A stretch of 64,000 bases of DNA. Origin: Apopatocola sp963618015 (GTDB taxonomy: Bacteria; Bacillota; Clostridia; Oscillospirales; Oscillospiraceae). Both the position numbers and the translations under genes were made by a program. The notes under the pieces are model-generated. The model searched no databases. It was not told the DNA's origin and was given only the letters and a program-made list of their open reading frames with translations. The stretch covers positions 1-64,000 of the forward strand of contig CAVEQS010000003.1 of the NCBI GenBank assembly GCA_963618015.1. Reading direction: 5' to 3'. Below are positions 25,012-34,078 of the stretch, piece after piece. The number at the start of each line of letters is the position of its first letter. Within the stretch, counting starts at the first letter, position 1.

Positions 25012-25673
25012 TGAAGCTCACGATTTCGGATCTTTACGATCTTGACCATACGCTCGCAGCAAACTATCTGCGGCAGTTCACGTATCCCTGGGAAGCGCTC
25101 GCCGGCATCGGCGAGCTCATCCCCGCCATCGGCGCGGCGCTCAGCCCGGACGAATACGACCACCCCGAGGAGGGCGTGTGGGTCGCGCGCGACGCGAAGG
25201 TCTACCCCACCGCGTATCTCGGCGCGCCGTGCATCATCGGGCACAAGACCGAGGTGCGCCCCGGCGCCTTCATCCGCGGCAATGCGCTCGTCGGCGATAA
25301 CTGCGTCGTCGGCAACTCCACGGAGCTCAAAAACGTCATTCTTTTCGACAATGTGCAGGTGCCGCATTATAACTATGTCGGCGACTCCATTCTCGGCTAC
25401 AAATCCCACATGGGCGCGGGCTCCATCACGAGCAACGTCAAGAGCGACAAGCTCCCCGTCGTCATCCACAACGAGGGCGAGGAGATCGAGACCGGCCGGA
25501 AAAAGGTCGGCGCGATGCTCGGCGACTTTGTGGAAGTCGGATGCAACAGCGTTCTCAATCCCGGCACCGTGATCGGGCGTGACGCAAACGTTTACCCCAC
25601 GTCCTGCGTGCGCGGCGTTGTGCCGGAGCACTGCATTTATAAAGCCAAAGGCAATATTGCCGTGAAAAAATGA
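25011..25673 (+). CDS. Stand-alone left-handed beta-helix acyltransferase (GlmU C-domain-like)
   Basis: 220 residues. A short helical N-terminus is followed by hexapeptide repeats (about 56-215) of a left-handed beta-helix. It resembles the acetyltransferase half of GlmU: PHYNYVGDS with His119 and Tyr122 aligns with the GlmU catalytic segment GHLTYLGD, and HMGAGSITSNVKSDK with NIGAGTITCNYDG. No uridylyltransferase domain is present. Coupled to glmM, it probably acetylates glucosamine-1-phosphate to GlcNAc-1-phosphate. A uridylyltransferase would have to be encoded elsewhere. Such proteins are often labelled UDP-GlcNAc pyrophosphorylase, which this one cannot be by itself. Confidence 0.82.
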   Translation: MKLTISDLYDLDHTLAANYLRQFTYPWEALAGIGELIPAIGAALSPDEYDHPEEGVWVARDAKVYPTAYLGAPCIIGHKTEVRPGAFIRGNALVGDNCVVGNSTELKNVILFDNVQVPHYNYVGDSILGYKSHMGAGSITSNVKSDKLPVVIHNEGEEIETGRKKVGAMLGDFVEVGCNSVLNPGTVIGRDANVYPTSCVRGVVPEHCIYKAKGNIAVKK

Positions 25674-25689
25674 TAAAGGAGAAGATGTC

Positions 25690-26421
25690 TTGAAAGTAAT
25701 CGTCGCCGAAAATCACGAGGAAGTCAGCCGTCTTGCCGCTGACATTCTGGAGGAAACGGTCCGCGCGAACCCCTGCTGCACACTCGGCCTCGCCACCGGC
25801 TCGAGCCCGGTCGGCATGTACCGGGAGCTTTCGCGGCGCTGCCGCGAGGAGGGTCTGGATTTCTCCCGCGTCCACAGCGTGAATCTCGACGAATATGTCG
25901 GTCTCGCCCCCACCCATGAGCAGAGCTACCGTTATTTCATGGACAGCAATCTTTTTGACCACATCAACATCGACAAGGCCAACACCTATGTCGCGAAGGG
26001 TACCGGCGATGTGGAGGAAAATCTCCGCGAGTTCAACGCCGTGCTCGATCGTACCGACATTGACGTGCAGGTGCTCGGCGTCGGCCCGGACGGCCATCTC
26101 GGCTTCAACGAGCCGGGCGACACGCTCTGCGACGGCGCGCACAAGGAGGTGCTCGACGAGAGCACCATCGATGCCAACCAGCGCTTCTTCGCCTCGCGCG
26201 ACGATGTGCCGCGCTACGCGCTCACCATGGGCATGGGCAACATTCTGCGCGCGAAAAAGCTCCTCATGATCGTCTCCGGCCATAAGGAGGACGCCATGCG
26301 CCGTCTCCTGCTCTCCGAGAGCATTGACCCCCATTGCCCGGCAACGTTCCTTCGCCTGCACCGCGACGCCGTGGTGCTGCTTGAGCGCTCTCTCGCCGAC
26401 GCGATCGGCTATAAGGCGTAA
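25690..26421 (+). CDS. nagB: Glucosamine-6-phosphate deaminase
   Basis: 243 residues, the family size. Converts glucosamine-6-phosphate to fructose-6-phosphate and ammonia. Visible signatures are LGLATGSSPVGMY, NLDEYVGL (catalytic Asp), GVGPDGHLGFNEPG (with the ring-opening His) and ALTMGMGNIL. It starts at TTG (25690), with AAAGGAG about 9 nt upstream; no ATG lies in frame near it. It reverses the reaction of GlmS, encoded next. Confidence 0.93.
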   Translation: MKVIVAENHEEVSRLAADILEETVRANPCCTLGLATGSSPVGMYRELSRRCREEGLDFSRVHSVNLDEYVGLAPTHEQSYRYFMDSNLFDHINIDKANTYVAKGTGDVEENLREFNAVLDRTDIDVQVLGVGPDGHLGFNEPGDTLCDGAHKEVLDESTIDANQRFFASRDDVPRYALTMGMGNILRAKKLLMIVSGHKEDAMRRLLLSESIDPHCPATFLRLHRDAVVLLERSLADAIGYKA

Positions 26422-26440
26422 GCTTCAACTTAAAAAATGC

Positions 26441-26465
26441 TCCCCTGCGGCTTCACCGCAGGGGA
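26441..26465 (+). terminator. Hairpin between nagB and glmS
   Basis: A perfect 10-bp stem TCCCCTGCGG/CCGCAGGGGA with a 5-nt loop. The following sequence is pyrimidine-rich (CCCTGTTTCTTTCTTTT) but has no continuous U-tract. It may attenuate read-through or mark a processing point. Confidence 0.45.
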
Positions 26466-26505
26466 CGCCCTGTTTCTTTCTTTTACTTTTGGAGGATAAT
26501 CTTTT

Positions 26506-28335
26506 ATGTGTGGAATCGTAGGATTTACCGGCTCTCAGGCCGCGGCGCCGCTGCTGCTCGACGGGCTGCGCAAGCTCGAATACCGCGGGTATGACAGCGC
26601 CGGCATCGCCGTACAGAAGGACGGCGTGCTTCACATGATCAAGGCCAGCGGCCACATTGACGCGCTCGCGGAAAAAACACAAAACGGCGCGCTGCTGCCC
26701 GGTACCTCCGGCATCGGCCACACCCGCTGGGCGACGCACGGCGCGCCCACCGATACGAACGCGCACCCGCATATGTCCGCCGACGGCAAATTTGCCATCG
26801 TCCATAATGGCATCATTGAAAACTTTGCCGCGCTGCGCGACGAGCTCAAGGCCAAGGGCTTCGTATTCCAGAGCGAGACCGACACGGAAGTCATCGTGCA
26901 TCTGCTCGATATGTACTATACCGGTGATCTCAAGGCCGCCGTGCTGCACACCGCCGCACGGCTCGAGGGCTCCTACGGTCTCGGCGTTCTCTGCGCCGAC
27001 CAGCCGGGGACGATCTGCGCCGTCAAGATGGCGTCGCCGCTCGTGATCGGCGTGGGCGTGGGCGAGAACTTCTTCGCCTCCGACGTGACCGCGCTCGTGA
27101 GCCACACCAAAAACGTGATCTATCTGGAGGACGGCGAGTTTGCCGAGATAACGCCCGACTCCATTTCCATTTTCGACAGCACCGGCGCGCCGGTGCACCA
27201 CAGCGTTTCCCGCATCGTCTGGGATATCGAAGCCGCGGAAAAGGGCGGCTACGAGCACTTCATGCTCAAGGAAATCATGGAGCAGCCCCGCGCGCTCAAG
27301 GCGACCATCGCCCCGCGCATCAAAAACGGGAAGATCGTCCTGGACGATTTTGACGAGGCCTTCCGCGCCGACTTCCGGTACATCAACCGCATCGTCATCA
27401 CCGCCTGCGGCAGCGCGTACCACGCCGGGTGCGTCGGGCGGTATATGATCGAATCGCTCTGCCGCGTGCCGGTGGAGGTCGATGTGGCAAGCGAACTGCG
27501 CTACCGCCGCCCGATCGTAGATGAGCACACGCTGCTCATCGCCGTATCGCAGTCTGGCGAGACCGCCGACACCATCGCCGCCATCCGCGAATGCAAGGCG
27601 CACGGCGCGCGCGTGCTCACGATCGTCAACGTCGTCGGAAGCACCGTGGCAAAGCTCGGCGACTATGTCATGTATACCTGGGCCGGCCCCGAGATCGCCG
27701 TTGCCACCACGAAGGGCTACACCACGCAGATCGCCGTGCTCGACCTGCTCGCCGTCTGGATGGCCAATGAGCGCCGGGCGATCGCCGCATCCCGCTACGC
27801 CGAGCTCGTCGCCGGTATTACGGAGCTTCCCGAGCGCACGCAGCGCAGCATTGACCTGAACCCGCAGGTCAGCTATCTTGCCGAACGCTACAGCGGCAAC
27901 AGCTCGCTCTTCTTCATCGGGCGCAACATCGACTACGCCGTCGCGCTCGAAGCCTCGCTCAAGCTCAAGGAGATCTCCTACATCCACTCCGAGGCATACG
28001 CCGCCGGAGAGCTCAAGCACGGCACCATCGCGCTCATCGACCCCGGCCGTCTCGTCGTTTCGCTCGCGTGCTACGAGGAGCTGTTCGACAAGACGATGTC
28101 CAACATCAAGGAGGTCAAGGCGCGCGGAGCGAAGGTCCTTGCTGTGGTAAACGAGGGTAACCGCCGCGTGTTTGCCGAGGCGGACGATGTGCTCTTCGTC
28201 CCCGTGACCGATCCTCTTCTCTCCGCCATTCCGGAGATTTTGCCCTTGCAGCTTTTCGCTTACCATGTTGCCCGGTGCAACGGGTGCGACATTGATAAGC
28301 CCCGCAATCTCGCGAAATCCGTCACCGTGGAGTGA
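26506..28335 (+). CDS. glmS: Glutamine-fructose-6-phosphate aminotransferase (isomerising)
   Basis: 609 residues. Makes glucosamine-6-phosphate from fructose-6-phosphate and glutamine, the first step to UDP-GlcNAc. The N-terminal Ntn glutaminase begins with Cys2 (MCGIVGFTG) and shows GHTRWATHG and HNGIIENF. Two SIS sugar-isomerase domains follow, with ACGSAYHAG (about 306) and SQSGETADT (about 349), and the C-terminus ends PRNLAKSVTVE. TTGGAGG precedes the ATG. The 84-nt gap upstream is too short for a glmS ribozyme and none of its conserved sequence is seen. Confidence 0.97.
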   Translation: MCGIVGFTGSQAAAPLLLDGLRKLEYRGYDSAGIAVQKDGVLHMIKASGHIDALAEKTQNGALLPGTSGIGHTRWATHGAPTDTNAHPHMSADGKFAIVHNGIIENFAALRDELKAKGFVFQSETDTEVIVHLLDMYYTGDLKAAVLHTAARLEGSYGLGVLCADQPGTICAVKMASPLVIGVGVGENFFASDVTALVSHTKNVIYLEDGEFAEITPDSISIFDSTGAPVHHSVSRIVWDIEAAEKGGYEHFMLKEIMEQPRALKATIAPRIKNGKIVLDDFDEAFRADFRYINRIVITACGSAYHAGCVGRYMIESLCRVPVEVDVASELRYRRPIVDEHTLLIAVSQSGETADTIAAIRECKAHGARVLTIVNVVGSTVAKLGDYVMYTWAGPEIAVATTKGYTTQIAVLDLLAVWMANERRAIAASRYAELVAGITELPERTQRSIDLNPQVSYLAERYSGNSSLFFIGRNIDYAVALEASLKLKEISYIHSEAYAAGELKHGTIALIDPGRLVVSLACYEELFDKTMSNIKEVKARGAKVLAVVNEGNRRVFAEADDVLFVPVTDPLLSAIPEILPLQLFAYHVARCNGCDIDKPRNLAKSVTVE

Positions 28336-28340
28336 TACGC

Positions 28341-29771
28341 ATGAAAGACGTTTACGAAAATCCCCTGTGCTCGCGCTATGCCTCCGAGCAGATGCAGCAC
28401 CTTTTCTCCCCGCAATGGAAATTCTCGACGTTCCGCCGACTCTGGCTCGCGCTCGCCGAGAGCGAGCAGGAGCTGGGACTGCCCATTACGGACGAGCAGC
28501 TCGAGGAAATGCGCGCGCACCTGGACGACATTGATTTTGACCGCGCCGCCGAGTATGAACACCGGCTGCGCCACGACGTGATGGCGCACATCCGCACGTT
28601 TGGCGACGCCTGCCCCAAGGCCGCGGGCATCATCCATCTTGGCGCGACGAGCTGCTATGTGGACGACAACACCGATCTTCTGCAAATGCGCGCCGCGCTC
28701 AAGCTTCTCCGCGGCGAGCTTCTTGCGGTCATCGACGCGCTCTCCGAGTTCGCCGCGCGCGAGGCCGACACACCGACGCTCGCCTGGACGCATTTTCAGG
28801 CCGCGCAGCCCACGACCGTCGGCAAGCGCGCCACGCTCTGGCTGCAGGATTTTCTGCTCGATCTCGAGCAGCTCGAGACCGAGCTCTCCCGTCTGCCCAT
28901 CTCCGGCTGCAAGGGCGCAACCGGCACCGCGGCAAGCTTTCTCGCGCTCTTCCACGGCGACGGGGACAAGGTCCTCGCGCTTGAGAAGAAGATCGCGGAA
29001 AAGATGGGCGTTCCCAACTGCATTCCCGTCGCCGGGCAGACGTACACGCGAAAGCTTGATTCCTTCGTGATGAACGTTCTCTCCGGCATCGCGCAGAGCG
29101 CCGCCAAAATGGCGACCGATATGCGCCTTCTCGCGCACCTGCGCGAGCTGGATGAGCCGTTTGAGACCGAGCAGGTCGGCTCCTCCGCCATGGCCTACAA
29201 GCGCAACCCCATGCGCTGCGAGCGCGTGTGCTCGCTCAGCCGGTATGTGGTAAATCTTGCCTCCAACACCGCGGACACCGCCATGACGCAATGGCTCGAG
29301 CGCACGCTGGACGATTCCGCGAACCGCCGTCTCACGCTGCCGGAGGGCTTCCTCGCGTGCGACGCCATTTTGACGCTCTGCGCCAATGTGGTGCGCGGCT
29401 GCAAGGTCTATCCGCGCGTGATGGAAAAGCACCTGCGCGAGGAGCTTCCCTTCCTCGCGACCGAGAACATTCTCATGCGCGCCGTGTCGCTCGGCGAGGA
29501 CCGCCAGAAGCTGCACGAGGTCATCCGGCAGTACTCCGTGCGCGCCGCCGAGAGCGTCAAGCTGCGCGGCGAGGACGGGCATCTACTCGATATGCTGCTC
29601 GCGGATGAGCGGTTCCACTTAACGCCGGAAGTCCTCGAAGAGCTTCTGGACGTCCGCCAGTTCGTCGGGCTCGCGCCGGAGCAGACGCGCGCCTTTCTCG
29701 AAACTCATGTTTATCCCGTGCTGGAAGAGCGCCGCGGCGATATCGCCGGGAGCGTTCCGGTGCGTGTCTAA
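28341..29771 (+). CDS. purB: Adenylosuccinate lyase
   Basis: 476 residues. Cleaves adenylosuccinate to AMP and SAICAR to AICAR in purine synthesis. Fumarase/aspartase-superfamily signatures: HLGATSCYVDDNTD (about 97-110), the His in THFQAAQPTTVGKR (about 151-164), and the mobile loop GSSAMAYKRNPMRCE (about 281-295, with the catalytic Ser). The start at 28341 has GGAG 8 nt upstream and lies 5 nt after the glmS stop. It is followed directly by purA, so both steps from IMP to AMP are together. Confidence 0.96.
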   Translation: MKDVYENPLCSRYASEQMQHLFSPQWKFSTFRRLWLALAESEQELGLPITDEQLEEMRAHLDDIDFDRAAEYEHRLRHDVMAHIRTFGDACPKAAGIIHLGATSCYVDDNTDLLQMRAALKLLRGELLAVIDALSEFAAREADTPTLAWTHFQAAQPTTVGKRATLWLQDFLLDLEQLETELSRLPISGCKGATGTAASFLALFHGDGDKVLALEKKIAEKMGVPNCIPVAGQTYTRKLDSFVMNVLSGIAQSAAKMATDMRLLAHLRELDEPFETEQVGSSAMAYKRNPMRCERVCSLSRYVVNLASNTADTAMTQWLERTLDDSANRRLTLPEGFLACDAILTLCANVVRGCKVYPRVMEKHLREELPFLATENILMRAVSLGEDRQKLHEVIRQYSVRAAESVKLRGEDGHLLDMLLADERFHLTPEVLEELLDVRQFVGLAPEQTRAFLETHVYPVLEERRGDIAGSVPVRV

Positions 29772-29791
29772 AAAGCAAGGAGGATATAAAA

Positions 29792-31060
29792 ATGCTTACT
29801 GCTGTTGTCGGAATCAACTGGGGCGACGAAGGAAAGGGCCGCATGGTCGACCTGTTCTCCGCCGAACATGAGATCGTTGTCCGCTATCAGGGCGGCAACA
29901 ACGCCGGTCACACCGTCGTGAACGAGCGCGGCAAATTCATTCTCAATCTGCTGCCGTCCGGCATTCTGCGCCCCGGCACGGTGAACGTTCTCGGCCCCGG
30001 CATGGTGCTCGATCTCGAACACCTCACGAAGGAAGTTGCGCACATCCGCGAGCAGGGCGTGGAGATCACGCCCGAGCATCTGAAGATCAGCGACCGCGCC
30101 ACGATCTGCATGCCGTACCACAAGATGATGGACATTCTCGAGGAGGATCGACTCGCGGATAAGAAGTTCGGCTCCACGCGCCGCGGCATCGGCCCGGTGT
30201 ATGCCGACAAGTATATGAAGAAGACGCTGCGCACCGGCGATCTGCTCTTCCCGGACAAGCTGCGCGAAAAGCTCGCCGATCTCGTCGAGTGGAAGAACAT
30301 CACCGTGCAGGGCTACGGCCATGAGCCGGTGAGCGTTGATGCGATGTACGAGTGGCTGGAAACCTACGCCTTCCCCTGGCGCGAGTATCTTTGCAACACA
30401 ACCGAATATCTCTCCGAGCAGGCGGACGCGGGCAAGAGCATTCTCTTTGAAGCTCAGCTCGGCGCGCTGCGCGACATTGATTTCGGCATTTACCCCTACA
30501 CCTCTTCCTCTTCCACGATCGCGGCTTACGCCCCCATCGGCGCGGGCATCCCGGCCAAGCGGCTGGACAGTGTTGTCGGCATCATGAAGGCGTATTCGAG
30601 CTGCGTCGGCGAAGGCCCGTTTGTCTGCGAGCTCTTCGGCGACGAGGGCAACCGTCTGCGTGAGGCCGGCGCCGAGTACGGCGCGGCCACAGGCCGTCCC
30701 CGCCGCGTGGGCGGGTTTGACGTTGTCGCCTCCCGCTACGGCGTGCAGATGCAGGGCGCGACCGAGCTCGCGCTCACGAAGCTTGACGTGCTCTCCGGCT
30801 GGGAGAAGATCCCGGTCTGCACCGGCTACGAAGTGGACGGCAAGGTGATCCACACCTTCCCTGTGGAGACCGTGCTCGAACGCTGCAAGCCCGTGTACGA
30901 ATACGTAGAGGGCTTCTCCGGTGATATTTCCGGCTGCCGCAAGTTTGAGGATCTGCCCGAAGCCGCGCGCAATTACGTCCGCTATCTCGAAAACGCCGTC
31001 GGCTGCCGCATCGGCTGGGTGTCCGTGGGCGCGGGCCGCGAGGAATATATCCGTCTATGA
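29792..31060 (+). CDS. purA: Adenylosuccinate synthetase
   Basis: 422 residues. Couples GTP hydrolysis to condensation of IMP with aspartate. The N-terminus has the GTP/IMP loop NWGDEGKGRMVD, followed by GGNNAGHTVV, GSTRRGIGPVYADK, the QLGALRDIDFGIYPY segment and GRPRRVGGFD. AAGGAGGATATAAAA is an excellent ribosome binding site. The stop overlaps the murT start by 4 nt, tying AMP synthesis to lipid II amidation. Confidence 0.97.
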   Translation: MLTAVVGINWGDEGKGRMVDLFSAEHEIVVRYQGGNNAGHTVVNERGKFILNLLPSGILRPGTVNVLGPGMVLDLEHLTKEVAHIREQGVEITPEHLKISDRATICMPYHKMMDILEEDRLADKKFGSTRRGIGPVYADKYMKKTLRTGDLLFPDKLREKLADLVEWKNITVQGYGHEPVSVDAMYEWLETYAFPWREYLCNTTEYLSEQADAGKSILFEAQLGALRDIDFGIYPYTSSSSTIAAYAPIGAGIPAKRLDSVVGIMKAYSSCVGEGPFVCELFGDEGNRLREAGAEYGAATGRPRRVGGFDVVASRYGVQMQGATELALTKLDVLSGWEKIPVCTGYEVDGKVIHTFPVETVLERCKPVYEYVEGFSGDISGCRKFEDLPEAARNYVRYLENAVGCRIGWVSVGAGREEYIRL

Positions 31061-32424
31061 AAAAACTGCGCGTATTTTTCGCGTGCGTCACGAGCCGCCT
31101 TGCGCGGCTCGCGCTGCGGCTCCTCGGCCGCGGCGGTACAGCGCTGCCCGGAAAGGCAGCGCTGCGCGTATATCCGGGGCTGATGCGCGAGCTTGGCCGC
31201 GGCGTGGAAACGGTGATCATCACCGGCACAAACGGCAAAACGACGACCGCCGGTATGCTCCGCCACATGCTCGACAAGGCCGGAACGCCGTATTTCTCCA
31301 ACCGCTCCGGCGCGAATCTCACAAGCGGCATCACCGCGGAGTTTATTGAAAACGCGAATCTTCTCGGCAAGCCGAAGAAGACGCTTGCCGTCATTGAGTG
31401 CGACGAGGGCAACTTTCCCGCCGTCGCCGCGGCGCTCCAGCCGCGCGCGGTGATCGTGACAAATCTCTTCCGCGACCAACTCGACCGCTACGGCGAAGTG
31501 ACGCACACGCGCGATCTCATCGCCTCGGGCATCCAGAAAGCCCCCGGCGCGGTGCTCTGCCTGAATGCCGACTGCTCGCTCACCGCGTCGCTCGGCTGGG
31601 ACGTGCCGAACGAGACCGTGTATTTCGGTCTTGAGAATATTTCGAGCGGCACCGTGCCGAACGTTTCGGACGCGCCGCATTGTCTGCGCTGCGGTGCGCG
31701 CTACGCCTACCGGCGGCACACGTTCGCCCATCTCGGCGATTGGTACTGCCCCGCGTGCGGCGCGCAGCGCCCCGCGCCGGACATGGCCGTGGAGAGCGTG
31801 GAAGCCATCCCCGGCGGCGGCAGCGCCGTCACGATGCGCACGCCGGAGGGGACGATCTCCTTTGATCTCGCGCTCCCGGCGCTCTACAATGTCTGCAACG
31901 CCGCCGCGGCGCTCACCGCCGCACGCGCCATGGGCTGGGACATGGATGTCTGCCGCGCCTCGCTCGCCGATTTCGGCGCGGTGTTCGGGCGGATGGAGCA
32001 GCTCACCGTCGGGGAAACGAGCGTCCGCATCGTGCTCGTGAAAAACCCCGCGGGGTGCGACCGCGCGCTCGAGTTTCTCGCCGCGCAGAGCGAGGACATT
32101 CTCCCCATCTTCTGCCTGAATGACAATGCTGCCGACGGCATGGACGTCTCCTGGATCTGGGACGCCGATTACGAAAGCCTTTTCGCTGCGCGCCATTATG
32201 CGTCCATCGGTGTTTACGGCGTGCGCGCGCAGGACATGCGGCTCCGGCTCAAATACGCCGGGGCGGACGATTGCACCATCACCGTATACGACACGGCGGA
32301 TGATCTTGCCGCGGCGGTGCAATGCGCCGGAAAGCCGGTCGTCGTGCTGCCGAACTACACATCCATGCTCACGGTGCGCGACAAGCTGTCTGCGCTCGCC
32401 GGCGGAGGGAGGTTCTGGGAATGA
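31057..32424 (+). CDS. murT: Lipid II isoglutaminyl synthase, Mur ligase subunit
   Basis: 455 residues. With GatD it amidates the D-glutamate of lipid II to D-isoglutamine. The Mur ligase ATP loop is ITGTNGKTTTAGML (about 53-66). A Mur ligase middle domain with an inserted zinc ribbon follows: Cys209, Cys212 (CLRC) and Cys231, Cys234 (CPAC), a feature of MurT. The C-terminal DUF1727 domain contains LNDNAADGMDVSWIWD with the catalytic Asp region. It overlaps both purA and gatD by 4 nt. This modification is typical of Gram-positive walls. Confidence 0.95.
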   Translation: MKKLRVFFACVTSRLARLALRLLGRGGTALPGKAALRVYPGLMRELGRGVETVIITGTNGKTTTAGMLRHMLDKAGTPYFSNRSGANLTSGITAEFIENANLLGKPKKTLAVIECDEGNFPAVAAALQPRAVIVTNLFRDQLDRYGEVTHTRDLIASGIQKAPGAVLCLNADCSLTASLGWDVPNETVYFGLENISSGTVPNVSDAPHCLRCGARYAYRRHTFAHLGDWYCPACGAQRPAPDMAVESVEAIPGGGSAVTMRTPEGTISFDLALPALYNVCNAAAALTAARAMGWDMDVCRASLADFGAVFGRMEQLTVGETSVRIVLVKNPAGCDRALEFLAAQSEDILPIFCLNDNAADGMDVSWIWDADYESLFAARHYASIGVYGVRAQDMRLRLKYAGADDCTITVYDTADDLAAAVQCAGKPVVVLPNYTSMLTVRDKLSALAGGGRFWE

Positions 32425-33158
32425 TGGAACTGAACATCTGCCATCTGTACCCGGATGTGCTCAACCTTTACGGCGACCGGGGCAACATCGCGTGCATGAA
32501 AAAGCGGCTCGAATGGCGCGGCATCGGCTGCACCGTGACGGAGCTGCCGCTCGGCACCGCCGACGATCTCACCGGGTACGATCTTTTCTTCATCGGCGGC
32601 GGGCAGGACTTTGAGCAAACGGTGCTCCTTGCCGATCTCCGCGCCGGGCGTGCGGAGAGCATCCGCGCTGCGGCAGAGGACGGAAAAACGCTCCTTTGCA
32701 TCTGCGGCGGATATCAGCTTCTGGGCAATGGCTACCGCACGGCAGCCGGGCAGTGGTGCGACTATACCGGCATTCTGGACTTTACCACCGAGGGCTCCTA
32801 CGACCGGCTCATCGGCAATTACGCCTACCGGCTCGGCGAAGAGTCTGGCGGCGGGATCGTTATCGGGTTTGAAAACCACGGCGGGCGCACACGCCTCGGC
32901 GCTTCGCTCACGCCGCTTGGTACGGTGCTGCGCGGCCATGGCAACAACGGCGAGGACGGCACGGAGGGCGTGCGGTACAAAAACGTGTTCGGCACCTACA
33001 GTCACGGCCCGCTTCTGCCGAAGAATCCGGCGCTCTGCGATGAGATACTGCGCGGCGCGCTCTGCCGCAAATATGGCTCCGCGGAGCTTGCCCCGCTCGA
33101 CGACACCGCCGAGGAGGCCGCCCGGCAGGTCATGCTTTCGAGACTTCACATTCTCTAA
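32421..33158 (+). CDS. gatD: Lipid II isoglutaminyl synthase, glutaminase subunit
   Basis: 245 residues. CobB/CobQ-type glutamine amidotransferase that supplies ammonia to MurT. The N-terminus MELNICHLYPDVLNLYGDRGNI is diagnostic, the nucleophile is Cys95 in ICGGYQLLG, and the C-terminal catalytic His lies in FGTYSHGPLLPKNP. The start overlaps the murT stop (ATGATG at 32421), so the two subunits are coupled for stoichiometric production. Confidence 0.95.
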   Translation: MMELNICHLYPDVLNLYGDRGNIACMKKRLEWRGIGCTVTELPLGTADDLTGYDLFFIGGGQDFEQTVLLADLRAGRAESIRAAAEDGKTLLCICGGYQLLGNGYRTAAGQWCDYTGILDFTTEGSYDRLIGNYAYRLGEESGGGIVIGFENHGGRTRLGASLTPLGTVLRGHGNNGEDGTEGVRYKNVFGTYSHGPLLPKNPALCDEILRGALCRKYGSAELAPLDDTAEEAARQVMLSRLHIL

Positions 33159-33175
33159 AAGGAGGGAATTTCATC

Positions 33176-33922
33176 ATGCGAAACTACGAAAAGGAACTGG
33201 AAAACCGCGTTGCCTTTATCCGGCAGATGCTTCAGGAAAGCGGCTGCGAGGGCATCGTTTACGGCAACAGCGGCGGCAAAGACAGCGCGCTTGTCGGCAT
33301 TCTCTGCAAGAAGGCGTGCGACAATACCGTGGGCATCCTCCTGCCCTGCGCCACGACGCAGAACTACGGCAGCGACACGGACGACGCGATCCGCGTTGCG
33401 ACGCAGTACGGCATCGCGTACCGCACCGTGGATCTCACCGAGACGCGCGGCGCGATCGTCGCGGCGCTTGAGAAATCGGGCGTGGAGCTCAACAACGCTG
33501 CCGTATCGAACATCGCCCCGCGTCTTCGCATGACGGCGCTTTACGCCGTTGCCGCCGCCGAGCACCGGCTCGTCGCCGGCACAGGCAACCGCAGCGAGGC
33601 GTACATGGGTTACTGCACCAAGTGGGGCGACGCCGCTGCGGACTTCAACCCCATCGCCGATCTGAGCGTGACCGAGATCTTTGAATTTCTCGACTATCTC
33701 GAGGCGCCGGAGACCATCCGCCGCAAGGCTCCCTCCGCCGGGCTTTTCGAAGGGCAGACGGACGAGAAGGAAATGGGCGTCTCCTACGCCGCCATCGACC
33801 GCTACATGGACGGCGGCGAGGTGACCGACGCCGAGCGCGCCATCATCGAGCGCTTCCACCGCAACAGCGAGCACAAGCGCGTTGGACGGCGGGACTATAG
33901 TACAAAAGCCTCCCTTGTGTAA
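33176..33922 (+). CDS. nadE: Ammonia-dependent NAD synthetase
   Basis: 248 residues. Amidates nicotinate adenine dinucleotide to NAD. The PP-loop is YGNSGGKDSALVG (about 27-39). The NadE signature GTGNRSEAYMGYCTKWGDAAADFNPIADL follows near 140-168 (partly seen as GNRSEAYMGYCTKWGD), with a C-terminal GLFEGQTDEKEMGVSY. There is no N-terminal nitrilase/glutaminase domain, so free ammonia is the donor. AAAAGGAGGG precedes the ATG, 17 nt after gatD. The last gene of the plus-strand block; the stop lies within repeat copy B. Confidence 0.95.
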   Translation: MRNYEKELENRVAFIRQMLQESGCEGIVYGNSGGKDSALVGILCKKACDNTVGILLPCATTQNYGSDTDDAIRVATQYGIAYRTVDLTETRGAIVAALEKSGVELNNAAVSNIAPRLRMTALYAVAAAEHRLVAGTGNRSEAYMGYCTKWGDAAADFNPIADLSVTEIFEFLDYLEAPETIRRKAPSAGLFEGQTDEKEMGVSYAAIDRYMDGGEVTDAERAIIERFHRNSEHKRVGRRDYSTKASLV

Positions 33923-34029
33923 AGGGAGGTGGCGCGGCGCAAAGCGCCGTGACGGAGGGATTGTCATTTTCCGAAGATTACAATCCCCCAGTCAGCTTTC
34001 GCTGACAGCCCCCTTTGCACAAAGGGGCC
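33908..34029. repeat. X/Y paired palindromic repeat, copy B
   Basis: X unit (GCCTCCCTTGTGTAAAGGGAGGTGG, inner hairpin GCGGCGCAAAGCGCC, GACGGAGGGA) followed by an inverted Y unit (CCCCCAGTCAGC...GCTGACAGCCCCC, tip CCCCTTTGCACAAAGGGG). The order is X then inverted Y, the reverse of copy A. It overlaps the last codons of nadE. Confidence 0.75.
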
Positions 34030-34040
34030 TTATATAGAGG

Positions 34041-34071
34041 AAGGGCGCTGATCTCATCGATCAGCGCCCTT
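34041..34071 (-). terminator. Terminator of the TetR gene
   Basis: A perfect 13-bp stem AAGGGCGCTGATC/GATCAGCGCCCTT with a 5-nt loop, 8 nt after the TetR stop. No long U-tract follows on the minus strand, but the position fits. Confidence 0.65.
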
Positions 34072-34078
34072 TACTATT

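Noticed and set aside
26422..26505. glmS ribozyme upstream of glmS
   Set aside because: The gap is only 84 nt and lacks the conserved ribozyme core; only a short GC hairpin is present.
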